Positions 34,690-43,674 are shown, numbered from the stretch's first letter. The stretch: 49,693 nt of DNA from Candidatus Minthosoma equi (GCA_018064885.1 JAGHUI010000050.1:1-49693), one strand, 5' to 3'. Made by a program: numbers and translations. The notes: generated by a model not told the origin, from the sequence alone.

Positions 34690-35406
34690 ATGGAAGTAAA
34701 AAAATCCAAAAAAGCAGATCTCGAAGGTGAGAAAGGCACAGGTCTTCTCATCGGCTATATCATTGCTCTTGCTTTGATGTTTGCATGTTTCGAGTACACT
34801 GTCCGCGAGTATGTCGAGACAGAGAAGCCTATGGCTATGGCTACATTCTATTCAGAAGAGGAAGTTGTGCCAATCACACAGCCTATCTTCACTGCAGCTC
34901 CACCTCCACCAGCTGATGCTCCAGCGGTTGCAGAAATCCTTGACATCGTTGACAACAACGAGGACATCGTTGAAGAGAAGATTGAAACTTCAGAGTCAAC
35001 AACTGAGGCTATTTCTGGTCCTGTAGCTCACGTTTCTGGTCCTGTCATGGCTGGCCCTCCAGCACCTGATCGGGAAGAGAGCGACGAAGGTGAAATCTTC
35101 GAGGTTGTAGAACAGAACCCAGCATTCCCTGGTGGTGACAAGGCTCTTATGGCTTACCTCACAAAGAACCTTAAGTACCCTGCATCAGCACAGGAAAACG
35201 GTATTCAAGGTCGCGTTCTCGTTCAGTTCGTCGTAAACAAGGACGGCTCTATCGTAGATCCAAAGGTACTCCGTTCTGTTGACCCTGCTCTTGACAAGGA
35301 AGCTATGCGCGTTGTATCTGCAATGCCTAAGTGGACTCCAGGTAAGCAGCGTGGTAAGACAGTGCGTGTAAAGTTCACACTCCCTGTAACATTCCGTCTC
35401 CAGTAA
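34690..35406 (+). CDS. tonB: TonB family energy transducer
   Basis: A 238-residue single-pass inner-membrane protein that carries energy from ExbB/ExbD to outer-membrane transporters. A short cytoplasmic N-terminus, one membrane helix (about residues 21-37), a Pro/Glu-rich periplasmic linker, then a typical TonB C-terminal domain from about residue 150 (FPGGDKALMAYL, NGIQGRVLVQF, KWTPGKQRGK). It has its own promoter and terminator; the likely partner ExbB/ExbD genes are 2 kb downstream. Confidence 0.9.
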   Translation: MEVKKSKKADLEGEKGTGLLIGYIIALALMFACFEYTVREYVETEKPMAMATFYSEEEVVPITQPIFTAAPPPPADAPAVAEILDIVDNNEDIVEEKIETSESTTEAISGPVAHVSGPVMAGPPAPDREESDEGEIFEVVEQNPAFPGGDKALMAYLTKNLKYPASAQENGIQGRVLVQFVVNKDGSIVDPKVLRSVDPALDKEAMRVVSAMPKWTPGKQRGKTVRVKFTLPVTFRLQ

Positions 35407-35430
35407 TAGAGAGTACATAAATCAAATAAA

Positions 35431-35467
35431 TGCCGCACAATACAACAATGCTGTGCGGCATTTTTTA
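35431..35467 (+). terminator. intrinsic terminator after tonB
   Basis: Perfect 9-bp arms TGCCGCACA (35431-35439) and TGTGCGGCA (35452-35460), followed by six T. Confidence 0.9.
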
Positions 35468-35511
35468 TACTCTAAACATTTATTTCTCAATAATATTTCA
35501 AAAGAAAGTAT

Positions 35512-36480
35512 ATGTTCACTATTCCAGAGCTTATCAATATAGCAAACAGCGAAATTGACAAAATCAAATATAATGATCAGCCCGCAAATCTTTACGAGCC
35601 AATCCGTTACATTCTAAGTATTGGAGGAAAGCGCATCAGGCCAGTGCTCATGATGATGGGATACAATCTCTATAAAGAGGACATAACTCCCATCATAAAC
35701 AACGCATTAGCTTTTGAGATGTACCATAACTTCACACTACTCCATGATGACCTCATGGACAAATCTGACGTGCGTCGAGGCAATCCTACGGTTCACAAAA
35801 AGTGGGATGAAAACACAGCAATACTTTCTGGTGACACAATGCTGATTCTTGCTTATCGCCTCTTTAATTCCGGTATCAAGAACGAAAGAGCAATGACAGA
35901 ATTCATAGAAGCATCACTCGGAGTTGGTGAAGGACAGCAATACGACATGGACTTTGAAACTCGTAATGATGTCAAAGAGGAAGAATACATGGAGATGATT
36001 CGCATGAAGACATCCCTCTTGCTTGGTTACGCTCTAAAAATCGGCGCTATTCTTGGTGGTGCTGATAACGAAGACATTGACAACCTCTACACCTTTGGAG
36101 AGAAAATGGGACTTGCATTCCAGCTTCAGGACGATCTTCTTGATGTTTATGGTGATCCTAAACTTTTCAAAAAGAAACTTGGCGGTGACATTGTTGAGAA
36201 CAAAAAGACATTCATGCTGATCAACGCTCTTCTCTTAGCAGATGAGACACAGAAAGCAGAACTGGACAAGTGGATAAGCTCTAAAGACTGCAATCCAGAA
36301 GAAAAGATTGCTGCCGTTACACATATATATAATATATTAGGCATTGACAAACTTGCTCAGAAGAAGATTGAAGAACTCTTCGAAATCTCACTTGAAAGTC
36401 TTAACAAAGTTAAAGTCCCTGAAGAGAAGAAGACAGAGCTTCGCAACTTTGCAACAAAACTTCTTGGCAGAAAATACTAA
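35512..36480 (+). CDS. polyprenyl (probably short-chain) diphosphate synthase
   Basis: A 322-residue all-helical trans-prenyltransferase that condenses isopentenyl diphosphate with allylic diphosphates. First aspartate-rich motif DDLMD near residues 78-82, followed by DVRRGNPTVH; second motif DDLLD near residue 207. GGKRIRPVL is intact. Five residues before the first motif stands Phe (FTLLHDD), which in this family usually limits chain length to C15-C20. The exact product cannot be assigned. tatD begins 3 bases after its stop. Confidence 0.9.
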   Translation: MFTIPELINIANSEIDKIKYNDQPANLYEPIRYILSIGGKRIRPVLMMMGYNLYKEDITPIINNALAFEMYHNFTLLHDDLMDKSDVRRGNPTVHKKWDENTAILSGDTMLILAYRLFNSGIKNERAMTEFIEASLGVGEGQQYDMDFETRNDVKEEEYMEMIRMKTSLLLGYALKIGAILGGADNEDIDNLYTFGEKMGLAFQLQDDLLDVYGDPKLFKKKLGGDIVENKKTFMLINALLLADETQKAELDKWISSKDCNPEEKIAAVTHIYNILGIDKLAQKKIEELFEISLESLNKVKVPEEKKTELRNFATKLLGRKY

Positions 36481-36483
36481 CCC

Positions 36484-37257
36484 ATGCTCATAGACACACA
36501 TTCGCATATTGACGGAGAAGAGTTTGCAGAAGACCTTGATGATGTCATTCTTCGTGCAAAGGAAAATGGAATTGATAAAATTTTCGTTCCAGGAATTTGC
36601 TTGAAGGACACACCGCACATGCTCGATGTCTGCAAAGCTCACCCCGATTATCTATATCCGATGATAGGACTTCATCCAGAAAACATAATGGATGAAGGCT
36701 TTCATCATGCACTTGACGAACTGGAAAAACTCATTCTTCCATCGGGAGCAATAGCAATAGGCGAAGTGGGACTTGACCTTTATTGGGACGCAACTTACAA
36801 AGCTGAGCAGATTGAAGTTTTTGAAACACAAATTGGGTGGGCAGAGAAATATAACTTGCCACTTATGATTCATTGCCGAAATGCTCACCAAGAGTTAATG
36901 GAAATAATGGAACGACACCGAAGCAGCAACCTAACCGGTGTGTTCCATTGTTTCACAGGAACGGAAGAAGAAGCAACAGACCTGCTATCTTTCCCTGGAT
37001 TCAAACTGGGAATAGGAGGAGTGCTGACATTCAAGAAATCCACACTCCGAGAGGTCGTGAGAAACGCCATTCCACTATCAAAAATAGTGTTGGAAACAGA
37101 TGCTCCCTACATGGCTCCAGTGCCAAACAGAGGCAAGAGAAATGAAAGTGCATACGTGAAACTTGTCGCAGAAAAACTGGCAGAGATATTTAATGTTGAT
37201 TTTACAACAATTGCACGACAAACGACAAAAAATGCTCTCGAAGTTTTCAAAAAGTGA
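36484..37257 (+). CDS. tatD: TatD family metal-dependent hydrolase/DNase
   Basis: A 257-residue TIM-barrel hydrolase. Metal-binding residues are visible as DTHSHID (residues 4-10), GEVGLD near 95, MIHCRNA near 128, FHCFTG near 156 and ETDAPYMAP near 203. Family members act as 3'-5' exonucleases or D-aminoacyl-tRNA-linked hydrolases. It is coupled to the prenyl synthase gene with a 3-base gap. Length and motifs are standard. Confidence 0.92.
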   Translation: MLIDTHSHIDGEEFAEDLDDVILRAKENGIDKIFVPGICLKDTPHMLDVCKAHPDYLYPMIGLHPENIMDEGFHHALDELEKLILPSGAIAIGEVGLDLYWDATYKAEQIEVFETQIGWAEKYNLPLMIHCRNAHQELMEIMERHRSSNLTGVFHCFTGTEEEATDLLSFPGFKLGIGGVLTFKKSTLREVVRNAIPLSKIVLETDAPYMAPVPNRGKRNESAYVKLVAEKLAEIFNVDFTTIARQTTKNALEVFKK

Positions 37258-37319
37258 CTTTTTTCAACAAAAATTAAAAGTTTCCTTCAAATTAGTTCGA
37301 TTGAAAGAAAAAAAATAGT

Positions 37320-37327
37320 TATTTTTG
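37320..37327 (+). promoter_or_regulatory. promoter -7 box before tRNA-Ser and exbB
   Basis: TATTTTTG matches TAnnTTTG and lies 93 bases before the tRNA. A TTG at 37301 is 16 bases upstream, shorter than usual for a -33 box. No terminator is seen between tRNA and exbB, so the tRNA may be the leader of the exbB transcript. Confidence 0.4.
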
Positions 37328-37420
37328 TGACGAATTATAGGGGACTATTCTGTTTTGACGGATAAAAACCTTTTAAAAAACTTAAACAAACATTAAAAAA
37401 ACTAATAAGGAAACAAATAA

Positions 37421-37508
37421 GGAGAGATGCTCGAGTGGCTGAAGAGGCACGCCTGGAAAGCGTGTAAACGTCAAAAGCGTTTCCGGAGTTCGAATCTCCG
37501 TCTCTCCG
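37421..37508 (+). tRNA. tRNA-Ser (anticodon GGA)
   Basis: An 88-base class II tRNA. The acceptor stem pairs GGAGAGA with TCTCTCC (37501-37507) and the discriminator base is G. The anticodon GGA is at 37455-37457 in a GCACGC/GCGTG stem; it reads serine codons UCC/UCU. A long variable arm (AACG...CGTT) and a T-arm with TTCGAAT are present. CCA is not encoded. Confidence 0.96.
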
Positions 37509-37556
37509 CTAAGAAATAACAAAAAATTAATTATTAATCTTAAAATTTTCAACACA

Positions 37557-38381
37557 ATGAAAAAAATTTTTGCAATCATTGCATTGATGGGTGTGTTTAC
37601 ATTTGGTATGACACAGTCAGTTTCAGCTCAGGACGAAGCTGCTGATAGCGCAGCTACAGAGCAGGTTGATTCAGCAGCAGTTGACACTGCAGCAGCTCCA
37701 GTAGAAGAAGCAGCTCCAGCTGAAGATTCAGAGCCTGTTGAAGCAGGTATGTACAAGACAATCAAGACTAAGTTCATCGAAGGTTCTGCAGGCTTCATGG
37801 CACTCGTAGCAGTAGCTCTCGTTCTTGGTCTTGCATTCTGTATCGAGCGTATCATCTACCTCGCTCTCTCTAAGGTAAACACAGTTAAGCTTATCGAAGA
37901 TGTTGAGAATGCTCTCATCAACAAGGGTGATCTCGAAGGCGCTAAGGAAATTGCACGCAACACTCGCGGTCCTATCGCATCTATCTTCTATCAGGGTCTC
38001 ACTCGTCTCAACGACGGTGCTGATGCAGTAGAGAAGTCAGTTGTTGCTTACGGCGCAGTTCAGGCTTCTAAGCTTGAGAACGGTTGTTCTTGGATCACAC
38101 TCTTCATCGGTATGGCTCCATCTCTCGGATTCCTCGGTACTGTGATCGGTATGGTTCAGGCATTCGATGATATCCAGGCTGCAGGTGATATTTCTCCAAC
38201 AGTTGTTGCCGGCGGTATGAAGGTTGCCCTCTTGACAACTATCTTCGGTATCGTTGTTGCCCTCATTCTTCAGGTATTCTACAACTACATCCTCGCTGAG
38301 ATCGAAGGTCTTACAGCTAAGATGGAAGACTCTACTATTTCTCTCCTTGACATCGTTGCAAAGTACAGCAACAAGAAGTAA
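37557..38381 (+). CDS. exbB: MotA/TolQ/ExbB proton-channel family protein
   Basis: A 274-residue inner-membrane protein, the ExbB part of the TonB motor. It has an extra N-terminus typical of Bacteroidetes: a signal-like helix (1-24) and an acidic Ala/Glu/Pro-rich linker of about 40 residues before the first core membrane helix (about 76-96). The core motif GLLGTV-equivalent reads GFLGTVIGMVQAF near residue 190, in TM2, and TM3 follows (LLTTIFGIVVALIL). First protein gene after tRNA-Ser; the operon continues with a 4-TM protein and two ExbD proteins. Confidence 0.9.
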   Translation: MKKIFAIIALMGVFTFGMTQSVSAQDEAADSAATEQVDSAAVDTAAAPVEEAAPAEDSEPVEAGMYKTIKTKFIEGSAGFMALVAVALVLGLAFCIERIIYLALSKVNTVKLIEDVENALINKGDLEGAKEIARNTRGPIASIFYQGLTRLNDGADAVEKSVVAYGAVQASKLENGCSWITLFIGMAPSLGFLGTVIGMVQAFDDIQAAGDISPTVVAGGMKVALLTTIFGIVVALILQVFYNYILAEIEGLTAKMEDSTISLLDIVAKYSNKK

Positions 38382-38435
38382 TTAGAGGACTTCAATTCAG
38401 TCACTAACTAATTATAAATTAAAGGAGAAAATAAA

Positions 38436-38948
38436 ATGGAGAAAATTCAATTAATAAGCGCACAGGATAAGGTCGAAAAGATTTCGAAGTTTATCCTCTG
38501 GGGGCTCATCGGACTTTCAATAGTAATCGTTTTACTTTTCTGCCTCATCGGTTTTGATAATCTCTATGAGGAGAATCCAAAGTTCTATGATCCACAGCTC
38601 ACAGACCTCCTCATCTGCTGGACTTACTTCCTTATCGCAGCAGCTGCAGTATCTACAGTTGGCGCAGTAATCTACGGATTCATTTCAGGAGGTAACAAGT
38701 CTAAGAACGAAGACAAGGGTCTTCTTGGCAAGACAGGCATCATCGCATGGGGTACATTCATTGCCTCACTCGTTATCGGTGCAGTTGTTGGCTTCGCTGG
38801 CAAGGATGAGACACTTCTCATCAACGGTAAGGATTGGAACGATCCTACAGACATTATCATGACAGATACATCAATGATTTCTATCCTTGTTCTCACAGTG
38901 GTTACAATCATTGCAACTGTCTACAGTATGATTACAAACAAGAAGTAA
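38436..38948 (+). CDS. four-helix membrane protein of the ExbB/ExbD operon
   Basis: A 170-residue protein with four hydrophobic helices at about residues 18-42, 62-88, 100-122 and 145-168 and short polar loops. No motif I recognise. It stands between exbB and the first exbD, same strand, with 54- and 27-base gaps. A protein of this kind often occupies this place in Bacteroidales, which suggests an accessory subunit of the energy-transducing complex; this is inference. Confidence 0.7.
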   Translation: MEKIQLISAQDKVEKISKFILWGLIGLSIVIVLLFCLIGFDNLYEENPKFYDPQLTDLLICWTYFLIAAAAVSTVGAVIYGFISGGNKSKNEDKGLLGKTGIIAWGTFIASLVIGAVVGFAGKDETLLINGKDWNDPTDIIMTDTSMISILVLTVVTIIATVYSMITNKK

Positions 38949-38975
38949 GAAACACTTTAACTCAGAGCAAATAAT

Positions 38976-39566
38976 ATGGGAAAGAAAAGAAAAATGCCGG
39001 GACTGAACACCAGTTCTACAGCAGATATCTCATTCATGTTGCTCATCTTCTTCCTTGTAACAACATCAATGGATACTGACCAGGGTTTGGCACGTACACT
39101 TCCAAAACCACCAGAGGAAGATCAGCTCAATAACGAAATCAAGGTTAAGGAGCGTAACATCCTCAATGTCCGTATCAACAAGGACAACTACCTTCTCATC
39201 GGTGACGACTATTGCACAGTTGAGGACGTAAAGGAGAGAGCTAAAGAGTTTATTAAGAATGCAGACAACAAGCCAAATCTTCCAGAGCTTAGAGCAAAGA
39301 AGATCAAAGGTCTCGGTGGCAAGACTATGATGGTTACAGAAAACCACGTAATCTCAGTTCAGACAGACCGCGGTACTGACTACGGTGTTTACTTCGCAGT
39401 TCAGGACGCACTTGTTGCAGCCTACAATGAACTTCGTGATGAACTTGCAAAGCAGGAGTTCGGATTCAAGTACGAATACCTCACAAAGGAGCAGCAGGAT
39501 GCTATCCGTGAAGTTTACCCACAGAAGATTTCTGAGGCTGAGCCAAAGAAATATGGAGGACAATAA
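38976..39566 (+). CDS. exbD: ExbD/TolR biopolymer transport protein, first copy
   Basis: A 196-residue protein with a short basic N-terminus, one membrane helix (about 16-32, ISFMLLIFFLVTTSM) containing the proton-path aspartate just before it (TADISFM), and a periplasmic domain. The domain is longer than in E. coli ExbD (141) owing to an insert around residues 85-130. The MPGLNTSSTADI start is characteristic. It ends 3 bases before the second copy. Confidence 0.9.
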   Translation: MGKKRKMPGLNTSSTADISFMLLIFFLVTTSMDTDQGLARTLPKPPEEDQLNNEIKVKERNILNVRINKDNYLLIGDDYCTVEDVKERAKEFIKNADNKPNLPELRAKKIKGLGGKTMMVTENHVISVQTDRGTDYGVYFAVQDALVAAYNELRDELAKQEFGFKYEYLTKEQQDAIREVYPQKISEAEPKKYGGQ

Positions 39567-39569
39567 ATT

Positions 39570-40037
39570 ATGAGTAGATTTAACAAAGGCGGCGGCAGAG
39601 AAATGCCTGAGATGAACACCTCATCTCTCCCTGACTTGATCTTCACAATCTTGTTCTTCTTCATGATGGTAACAACCATGCGTGAGGTAACATTGAAGGT
39701 GAAGTTTGAGAAGCCAGTGGGAACTCAGCTTGAGAAGCTTGCTCGTAAGTCATGTACTTCATTCATCTACATTGGTCAGCCAACAGATGCTTTGAGAGGT
39801 CAGTTCGGTACAGCACACCGTATCCAGCTCAATGACAAGTACGCTGAAGCACCAGAGATTTACGACTATGTAATGTCTGATCGTGGTGAACTTCCAGAAG
39901 CAGATAAACCATTCTATACTGTTTCACTCAAGGTTGACCAGCGCACTCCAATGGGTATCATCACAGACGTGAAGCAGGTACTTCGTAAGGCTTATGCACT
40001 CAAGATTGTTTACTCTGCTAACAAAAAGCAAGATTAA
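39570..40037 (+). CDS. exbD: ExbD/TolR biopolymer transport protein, second copy
   Basis: A 155-residue ExbD paralogue. The N-terminus EMPEMNTSSLPDLIF carries the membrane-helix aspartate (PDLIF), followed by TM residues about 20-38 and a periplasmic domain with QRTPMGIITDVKQ. Two different ExbDs in tandem suggest a hetero-oligomeric stator. Last gene of the operon; a terminator follows. Confidence 0.9.
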   Translation: MSRFNKGGGREMPEMNTSSLPDLIFTILFFFMMVTTMREVTLKVKFEKPVGTQLEKLARKSCTSFIYIGQPTDALRGQFGTAHRIQLNDKYAEAPEIYDYVMSDRGELPEADKPFYTVSLKVDQRTPMGIITDVKQVLRKAYALKIVYSANKKQD

Positions 40038-40080
40038 AGCATAAAGGTTAGCAAAGCTAAACACATAATTAATAAATAAA

Positions 40081-40113
40081 GAGCGATTCATTCATTGAGT
40101 CGCTCTTTTTTTT
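40081..40113 (+). terminator. intrinsic terminator after the exb operon
   Basis: GAGCGATTCA (40081-40090) pairs with TGAGTCGCTC (40097-40106) over 10 bases with one G-T pair; eight T follow. The T-run leads directly into the next promoter box. Confidence 0.85.
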
Positions 40114-40114
40114 G

Positions 40115-40122
40115 TATCTTTG
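40115..40122 (+). promoter_or_regulatory. thyA promoter, -7 box
   Basis: TATCTTTG, followed by CA, is a full -7 match immediately after the terminator T-run. It implies a leader of about 105 bases before thyA that contains the 19-bp repeats. Confidence 0.6.
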
Positions 40123-40130
40123 CATAAAAT

Positions 40131-40187
40131 ATAAAATAACAGACAGAATATAAAATAACAGACAAAATATAGAATAACGGATAGAAT
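40131..40187 (+). repeat. 3 x 19-bp direct repeats in the thyA leader
   Basis: Three contiguous units of 19 bases (40131-40149, 40150-40168, 40169-40187) of the form ATARAATAACRGAYARAAT. Units 1 and 2 differ at one position. They lie between promoter and start codon, so they would be part of the mRNA leader. Confidence 0.8.
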
Positions 40188-40233
40188 TTCAACATAATTC
40201 TAATTTGTTCTTAACTATAAAACTCTTACGACA

Positions 40234-41028
40234 ATGAAACAATATCTTGATCTGCTCAATCGCATCCTTACAGAAGGAACGCAAAAGGGAGACCGCACAG
40301 GCACTGGCACCGTATCTGTGTTCGGAAACCAGATGCGCTTCAACCTCGAAGAAGGCTTCCCTCTTCTCACCACAAAGAAGCTTCATCTCAAGTCCATCAT
40401 TTACGAACTTCTCTGGTTCCTTCAGGGAAGCACAAATGCCAAATGGCTGCAAGAAAGAGGAGTACGCATCTGGAACGAATGGGCAGACGAAGATGGCAAC
40501 CTTGGACACATCTACGGTTACCAATGGCGTTCATGGCCAGATTACAATGGCGGACACATTGACCAGATTACAGAAGTAATAGATCAAATCAAGAACAACC
40601 CAAACTCACGCCGTCTCATTGTCTCAGCCTGGAACGTTGCAGACATCAACAACATGAATCTTCCCCCTTGCCACATCCTTTTCCAGTTCTATGTAGCAGA
40701 TGGAAAACTCAGCTGCCAGCTCTACCAGCGCAGCGCAGACACATTCCTTGGCGTTCCATTCAACATAGCGTCATACGCCCTGCTCACAATGATGGTTGCA
40801 CAAGTATGCGACCTCAAGCCAGGTGATTTCGTTTACACAACAGGCGACACGCATCTTTACCTTGATCATCTTGAGCAAGCAAAACTCCAGCTCACACGCG
40901 ATCCTCGTCCATTGCCAAAGATGAAGATCAATCCAAACGTAAAGAACATCTTCGACTTCCAGTACGAAGACTTCGAACTCACAGACTACGATCCACATCC
41001 ACATATTAAAGCAACAGTAAGCGTATGA
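40234..41028 (+). CDS. thyA: thymidylate synthase
   Basis: Methylates dUMP to dTMP with methylene-tetrahydrofolate. The 264 residues match the E. coli enzyme in length. The catalytic cysteine is in [10 protein letters not shown] near residue 146; the dUMP site [13 protein letters not shown] is intact and the folate-site C-terminus ends in ATVSV. The stop codon overlaps the folA start (ATGA), giving coupled production of the enzyme that regenerates tetrahydrofolate. Confidence 0.97.
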   Translation: MKQYLDLLNRILTEGTQKGDRTGTGTVSVFGNQMRFNLEEGFPLLTTKKLHLKSIIYELLWFLQGSTNAKWLQERGVRIWNEWADEDGNLGHIYGYQWRSWPDYNGGHIDQITEVIDQIKNNPNSRRLIVSAWNVADINNMNLPPCHILFQFYVADGKLSCQLYQRSADTFLGVPFNIASYALLTMMVAQVCDLKPGDFVYTTGDTHLYLDHLEQAKLQLTRDPRPLPKMKINPNVKNIFDFQYEDFELTDYDPHPHIKATVSV

Positions 41029-41510
41029 TATCCATAATTGTAGCAATAGCAGAAAACCGCGCCATTGGTTTTGAGAACAAGCTCATCTATTGGTTGCCAA
41101 ACGACCTCAAGCGCTTCAAAGCATTGACAACAGGCAACACAATCATTATGGGACGACGCACATTCGAAAGTCTTCCTAAAGGCGCATTGCCAAACCGCCG
41201 CAACATCGTACTCTCACGCAATGGCAAAGCAGAAGACTTCCCTGGTGCAGACCTCTATGCAGACCTTGATTCTGCTCTTGCAAGCTGCACTGGAGAAGTA
41301 TATATCATTGGCGGCTCATCTGTGTATCGTGAAGCTATGCCGAAAGCAGACCACCTCTGCCTCACATATATTTACGACACCCCACAGAATGCAGACACCT
41401 TCTTTCCTGAAATAAACAGTGAAGAATGGGAAGAAACCTTCCGTGAAGAGCATGACACAGACGAGAAACATGCACAAAGATACGCATTCGTAGATCTTGT
41501 CAGAAAATGA
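41025..41510 (+). CDS. folA: dihydrofolate reductase
   Basis: A 161-residue NADPH-dependent reductase that restores tetrahydrofolate used by ThyA. The N-terminal [14 protein letters not shown], the substrate-binding aspartate in [11 protein letters not shown] near residue 27, GRRTFESLP, and the IIGGSSVY nucleotide motif are present. The first position of the WxLPxDL motif reads Tyr-Trp. It overlaps thyA and the next gene by four bases each (ATGA). Confidence 0.96.
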   Translation: MISIIVAIAENRAIGFENKLIYWLPNDLKRFKALTTGNTIIMGRRTFESLPKGALPNRRNIVLSRNGKAEDFPGADLYADLDSALASCTGEVYIIGGSSVYREAMPKADHLCLTYIYDTPQNADTFFPEINSEEWEETFREEHDTDEKHAQRYAFVDLVRK

Positions 41511-42889
41511 AAAACCTACCAGCAGACTTTGAACAATTGATGATACAAGACCTTGGCAAAGAAGAATATGAACTTCTTGCCAAGGCCATTTGTGCTGAAT
41601 CTCCAACAAGCATTCGCATCAACACAGACAAAGTTGAAAAAGAAGAAATACAGGCATTGAAAGATGCAGAACCTGTCGGTTGGTGCAAAACAGGCTACTA
41701 TCTTTCTGAACGTCCACATTTCACATTCGATCCCCTGCTCCACTCAGGATGCTACTACGTTCAGGAAGCATCCTCAATGTTCCTGCACCACATTCTCAGA
41801 CACTATCTCGCAGAATCAGGACCAATAACAGCCCTCGACCTTTGTGCTGCTCCAGGCGGAAAATCAACACTCGCCCTCTCAGCCCTGCCAAAAGACTCCC
41901 TTCTCATAGCAAACGAGCCAATTCGTCAGCGAGCAAACATCCTTGCAGAAAACATCACAAAATGGGGCAATCCAAACTGCATAGTAACAAACAATTACGC
42001 CCCCGACTTCCAGCCATTCGGCTCCATATTCGACGTCATCATCTGCGATGCTCCATGCTCAGGCGAAGGAATGTTCCGCAAGGATCCCGCATCAATAGAC
42101 GAATGGAGTCTCGCAAACGTAGAAACATGCTGGAAACGTCAACGCGAAATCGTTCAAGACATCTGGCACACACTCAAAGATGAAGGGCTTTTCATATATA
42201 GCACATGCACATACAACAGCCTTGAAGATGAGCAAAATGTTCAATGGATAGCAGACACCTTAGGTGCAGAAATACTCTCCTGCCACCCTTTGACAGAATG
42301 GAATCTTCCTGACAAGAACATACATTTCTATCCTCACAAGACAAAAGGTGAAGGATTCTTTATCAGCGTGTTAAGAAAGCATGGCGAAGAAGAAAGCCCA
42401 TCTTTCAAGAAAGCCAAGAAGAAAGACGGTAAACAGAAAAAAGCAGTTGTAAAAATACCTAAAGAATTATCCAATTGGATTCTCAACAGCGAAGACTTCC
42501 GCATATACGAAGAAAACGAAACCTTCCGCGCTTTCCCATCATCGTATTACGAAATTCTTGAGCAGGCAAAGCAAACATTGAAGATTGTCCACTCCGGAAT
42601 AAACCTTGCCACAATGAAAGGCAAGAACCTGCAGCCATGCCATAGCCTCGCATTGAGCACACATCTCAACGGCGAAGCATTCCCAATGGCAGAAGTTGAC
42701 TACAATCAAGCAATTGCTTACTTGCGCACAGAAGCCCTGCAACTTCCTGCCGGCACACCAACAGGCTATGTGATCATCACCTACCAAGGTCATCCCCTCG
42801 GCTTTGCCAAGAACATTGGCAACAGAGCAAACAACCTCTACCCTTCTGAGTGGAAGATAAAAAGCACTTATGTGCCCCAAAACCAATAA
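41507..42889 (+). CDS. rsmF: rRNA (cytosine-C5) methyltransferase, RsmF/NOL1-NOP2-Sun type
   Basis: A 460-residue S-adenosylmethionine-dependent RNA methyltransferase. The AdoMet site reads ALDLCAAPGGKST near residue 114; the two cysteines of the family are in CDAPCSGEG near residue 183 and STCTYN near 233. The C-terminal 150 residues correspond to the RsmF-type RNA-binding part, preceded by a Lys-rich linker (about 300-318). The target base (for example C1407 of 16S rRNA) is taken from the family and not proven. Its start overlaps the folA stop. Confidence 0.88.
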   Translation: MKNLPADFEQLMIQDLGKEEYELLAKAICAESPTSIRINTDKVEKEEIQALKDAEPVGWCKTGYYLSERPHFTFDPLLHSGCYYVQEASSMFLHHILRHYLAESGPITALDLCAAPGGKSTLALSALPKDSLLIANEPIRQRANILAENITKWGNPNCIVTNNYAPDFQPFGSIFDVIICDAPCSGEGMFRKDPASIDEWSLANVETCWKRQREIVQDIWHTLKDEGLFIYSTCTYNSLEDEQNVQWIADTLGAEILSCHPLTEWNLPDKNIHFYPHKTKGEGFFISVLRKHGEEESPSFKKAKKKDGKQKKAVVKIPKELSNWILNSEDFRIYEENETFRAFPSSYYEILEQAKQTLKIVHSGINLATMKGKNLQPCHSLALSTHLNGEAFPMAEVDYNQAIAYLRTEALQLPAGTPTGYVIITYQGHPLGFAKNIGNRANNLYPSEWKIKSTYVPQNQ

Positions 42890-42927
42890 AAACACATAGA
42901 AAACTTTTTTATCTCGCAAAATAGCAC

Positions 42928-42935
42928 TATCTTTG
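42928..42935 (+). promoter_or_regulatory. promoter -7 box of the 186-residue hypothetical gene
   Basis: TATCTTTG followed by C matches TAnnTTTG; the start codon is 36 bases downstream. No clear -33 element. Confidence 0.6.
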
Positions 42936-42971
42936 CAAACTGAAATACAAATAAAAGATTCACAATAAAAT

Positions 42972-43532
42972 ATGAACTTATACGTTAGATATTTTGACCA
43001 TGAATGTGTGGTCAAAAGCGTTGATGAAGCAATAGAATTCCTATCAGGCATTGGTGAAATAAAGCTTGAAAACAATGTGAACAGCCGCATCACAACCTTC
43101 CTCAACTCCTCAAACCTCTACCCTTTCCGTCTGAAAGTCAGCTACTCAAATTACGTGCTGTTCCTCAAGACAGAGGCAGAGACGCTTGAGCAGTTCAAGG
43201 AAGAAGAAGCCATCCGCAAGGAGCAGAAGAACGACAATCATGCACAGACAATACAAGATCGCAAGAGAAGCATCATCGAAGCCCTCAACGAGCAGAAGCC
43301 AGGATGGTGGGAAACAAGCCTTCTCTTCAAGCGCGTCGTGCCAGCAGAAAACGGCAAGTTCCAGTACGTTGACACACGTTTCCGTGTTAAGCTCAAGGCA
43401 ATCAGCGCAATGGACGCATACACTCGCGTTGTCGAGCACCTCAAGCAGAGAGAGGATGTCGATCCACGCTCACAATTTCCATCTGCAAAAAGCGCAAACT
43501 TCGAGTACAAATTCCTCGAACCAGCAATATAA
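42972..43532 (+). CDS. conserved Bacteroidales hypothetical protein
   Basis: A 186-residue soluble protein of unknown role. The N-terminus MNLYVRYFDHE, the central EQKPGWWETSLLFKRVV and the C-terminal DPRSQFPSAKSANFEY segments look like a conserved Bacteroidales family, but I know no function. A charged helical stretch spans about residues 70-105. It has its own promoter and is the last backbone-like gene before the mobile-element remnants. Confidence 0.7.
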   Translation: MNLYVRYFDHECVVKSVDEAIEFLSGIGEIKLENNVNSRITTFLNSSNLYPFRLKVSYSNYVLFLKTEAETLEQFKEEEAIRKEQKNDNHAQTIQDRKRSIIEALNEQKPGWWETSLLFKRVVPAENGKFQYVDTRFRVKLKAISAMDAYTRVVEHLKQREDVDPRSQFPSAKSANFEYKFLEPAI

Positions 43533-43593
43533 GCAACAATAGCATAGACGCTCTAAACTAACAATGTTACATTTGTTACGTTTGGGGAATAGA

Positions 43594-43629
43594 ATCGCCA
43601 CGCAATCCATAATTGGACTGCGTGGCGAT
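43594..43629. repeat. long inverted repeat before recombinase fragment
   Basis: Perfect 11-bp arms ATCGCCACGCA (43594-43604) and TGCGTGGCGAT (43619-43629), with inner TCC/GGA pairs extending the stem to about 14 of 15 positions around ATAATT. The following bases are only weakly T-rich. It may end the upstream transcript or be a recombination-related site of the adjoining integrase remnant. Confidence 0.7.
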
Positions 43630-43674
43630 GTCGTTATTTAATACATATAGGTATTTATATACAGTTAAGCATCC

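Noticed and set aside
37421-37508. tRNA-Ser as the attachment site of an integrated element
   Set aside because: The genes on both sides are backbone-type (tatD, exbB) and the recombinase remnant is 6 kb away; no second copy of the tRNA 3' end was noticed.
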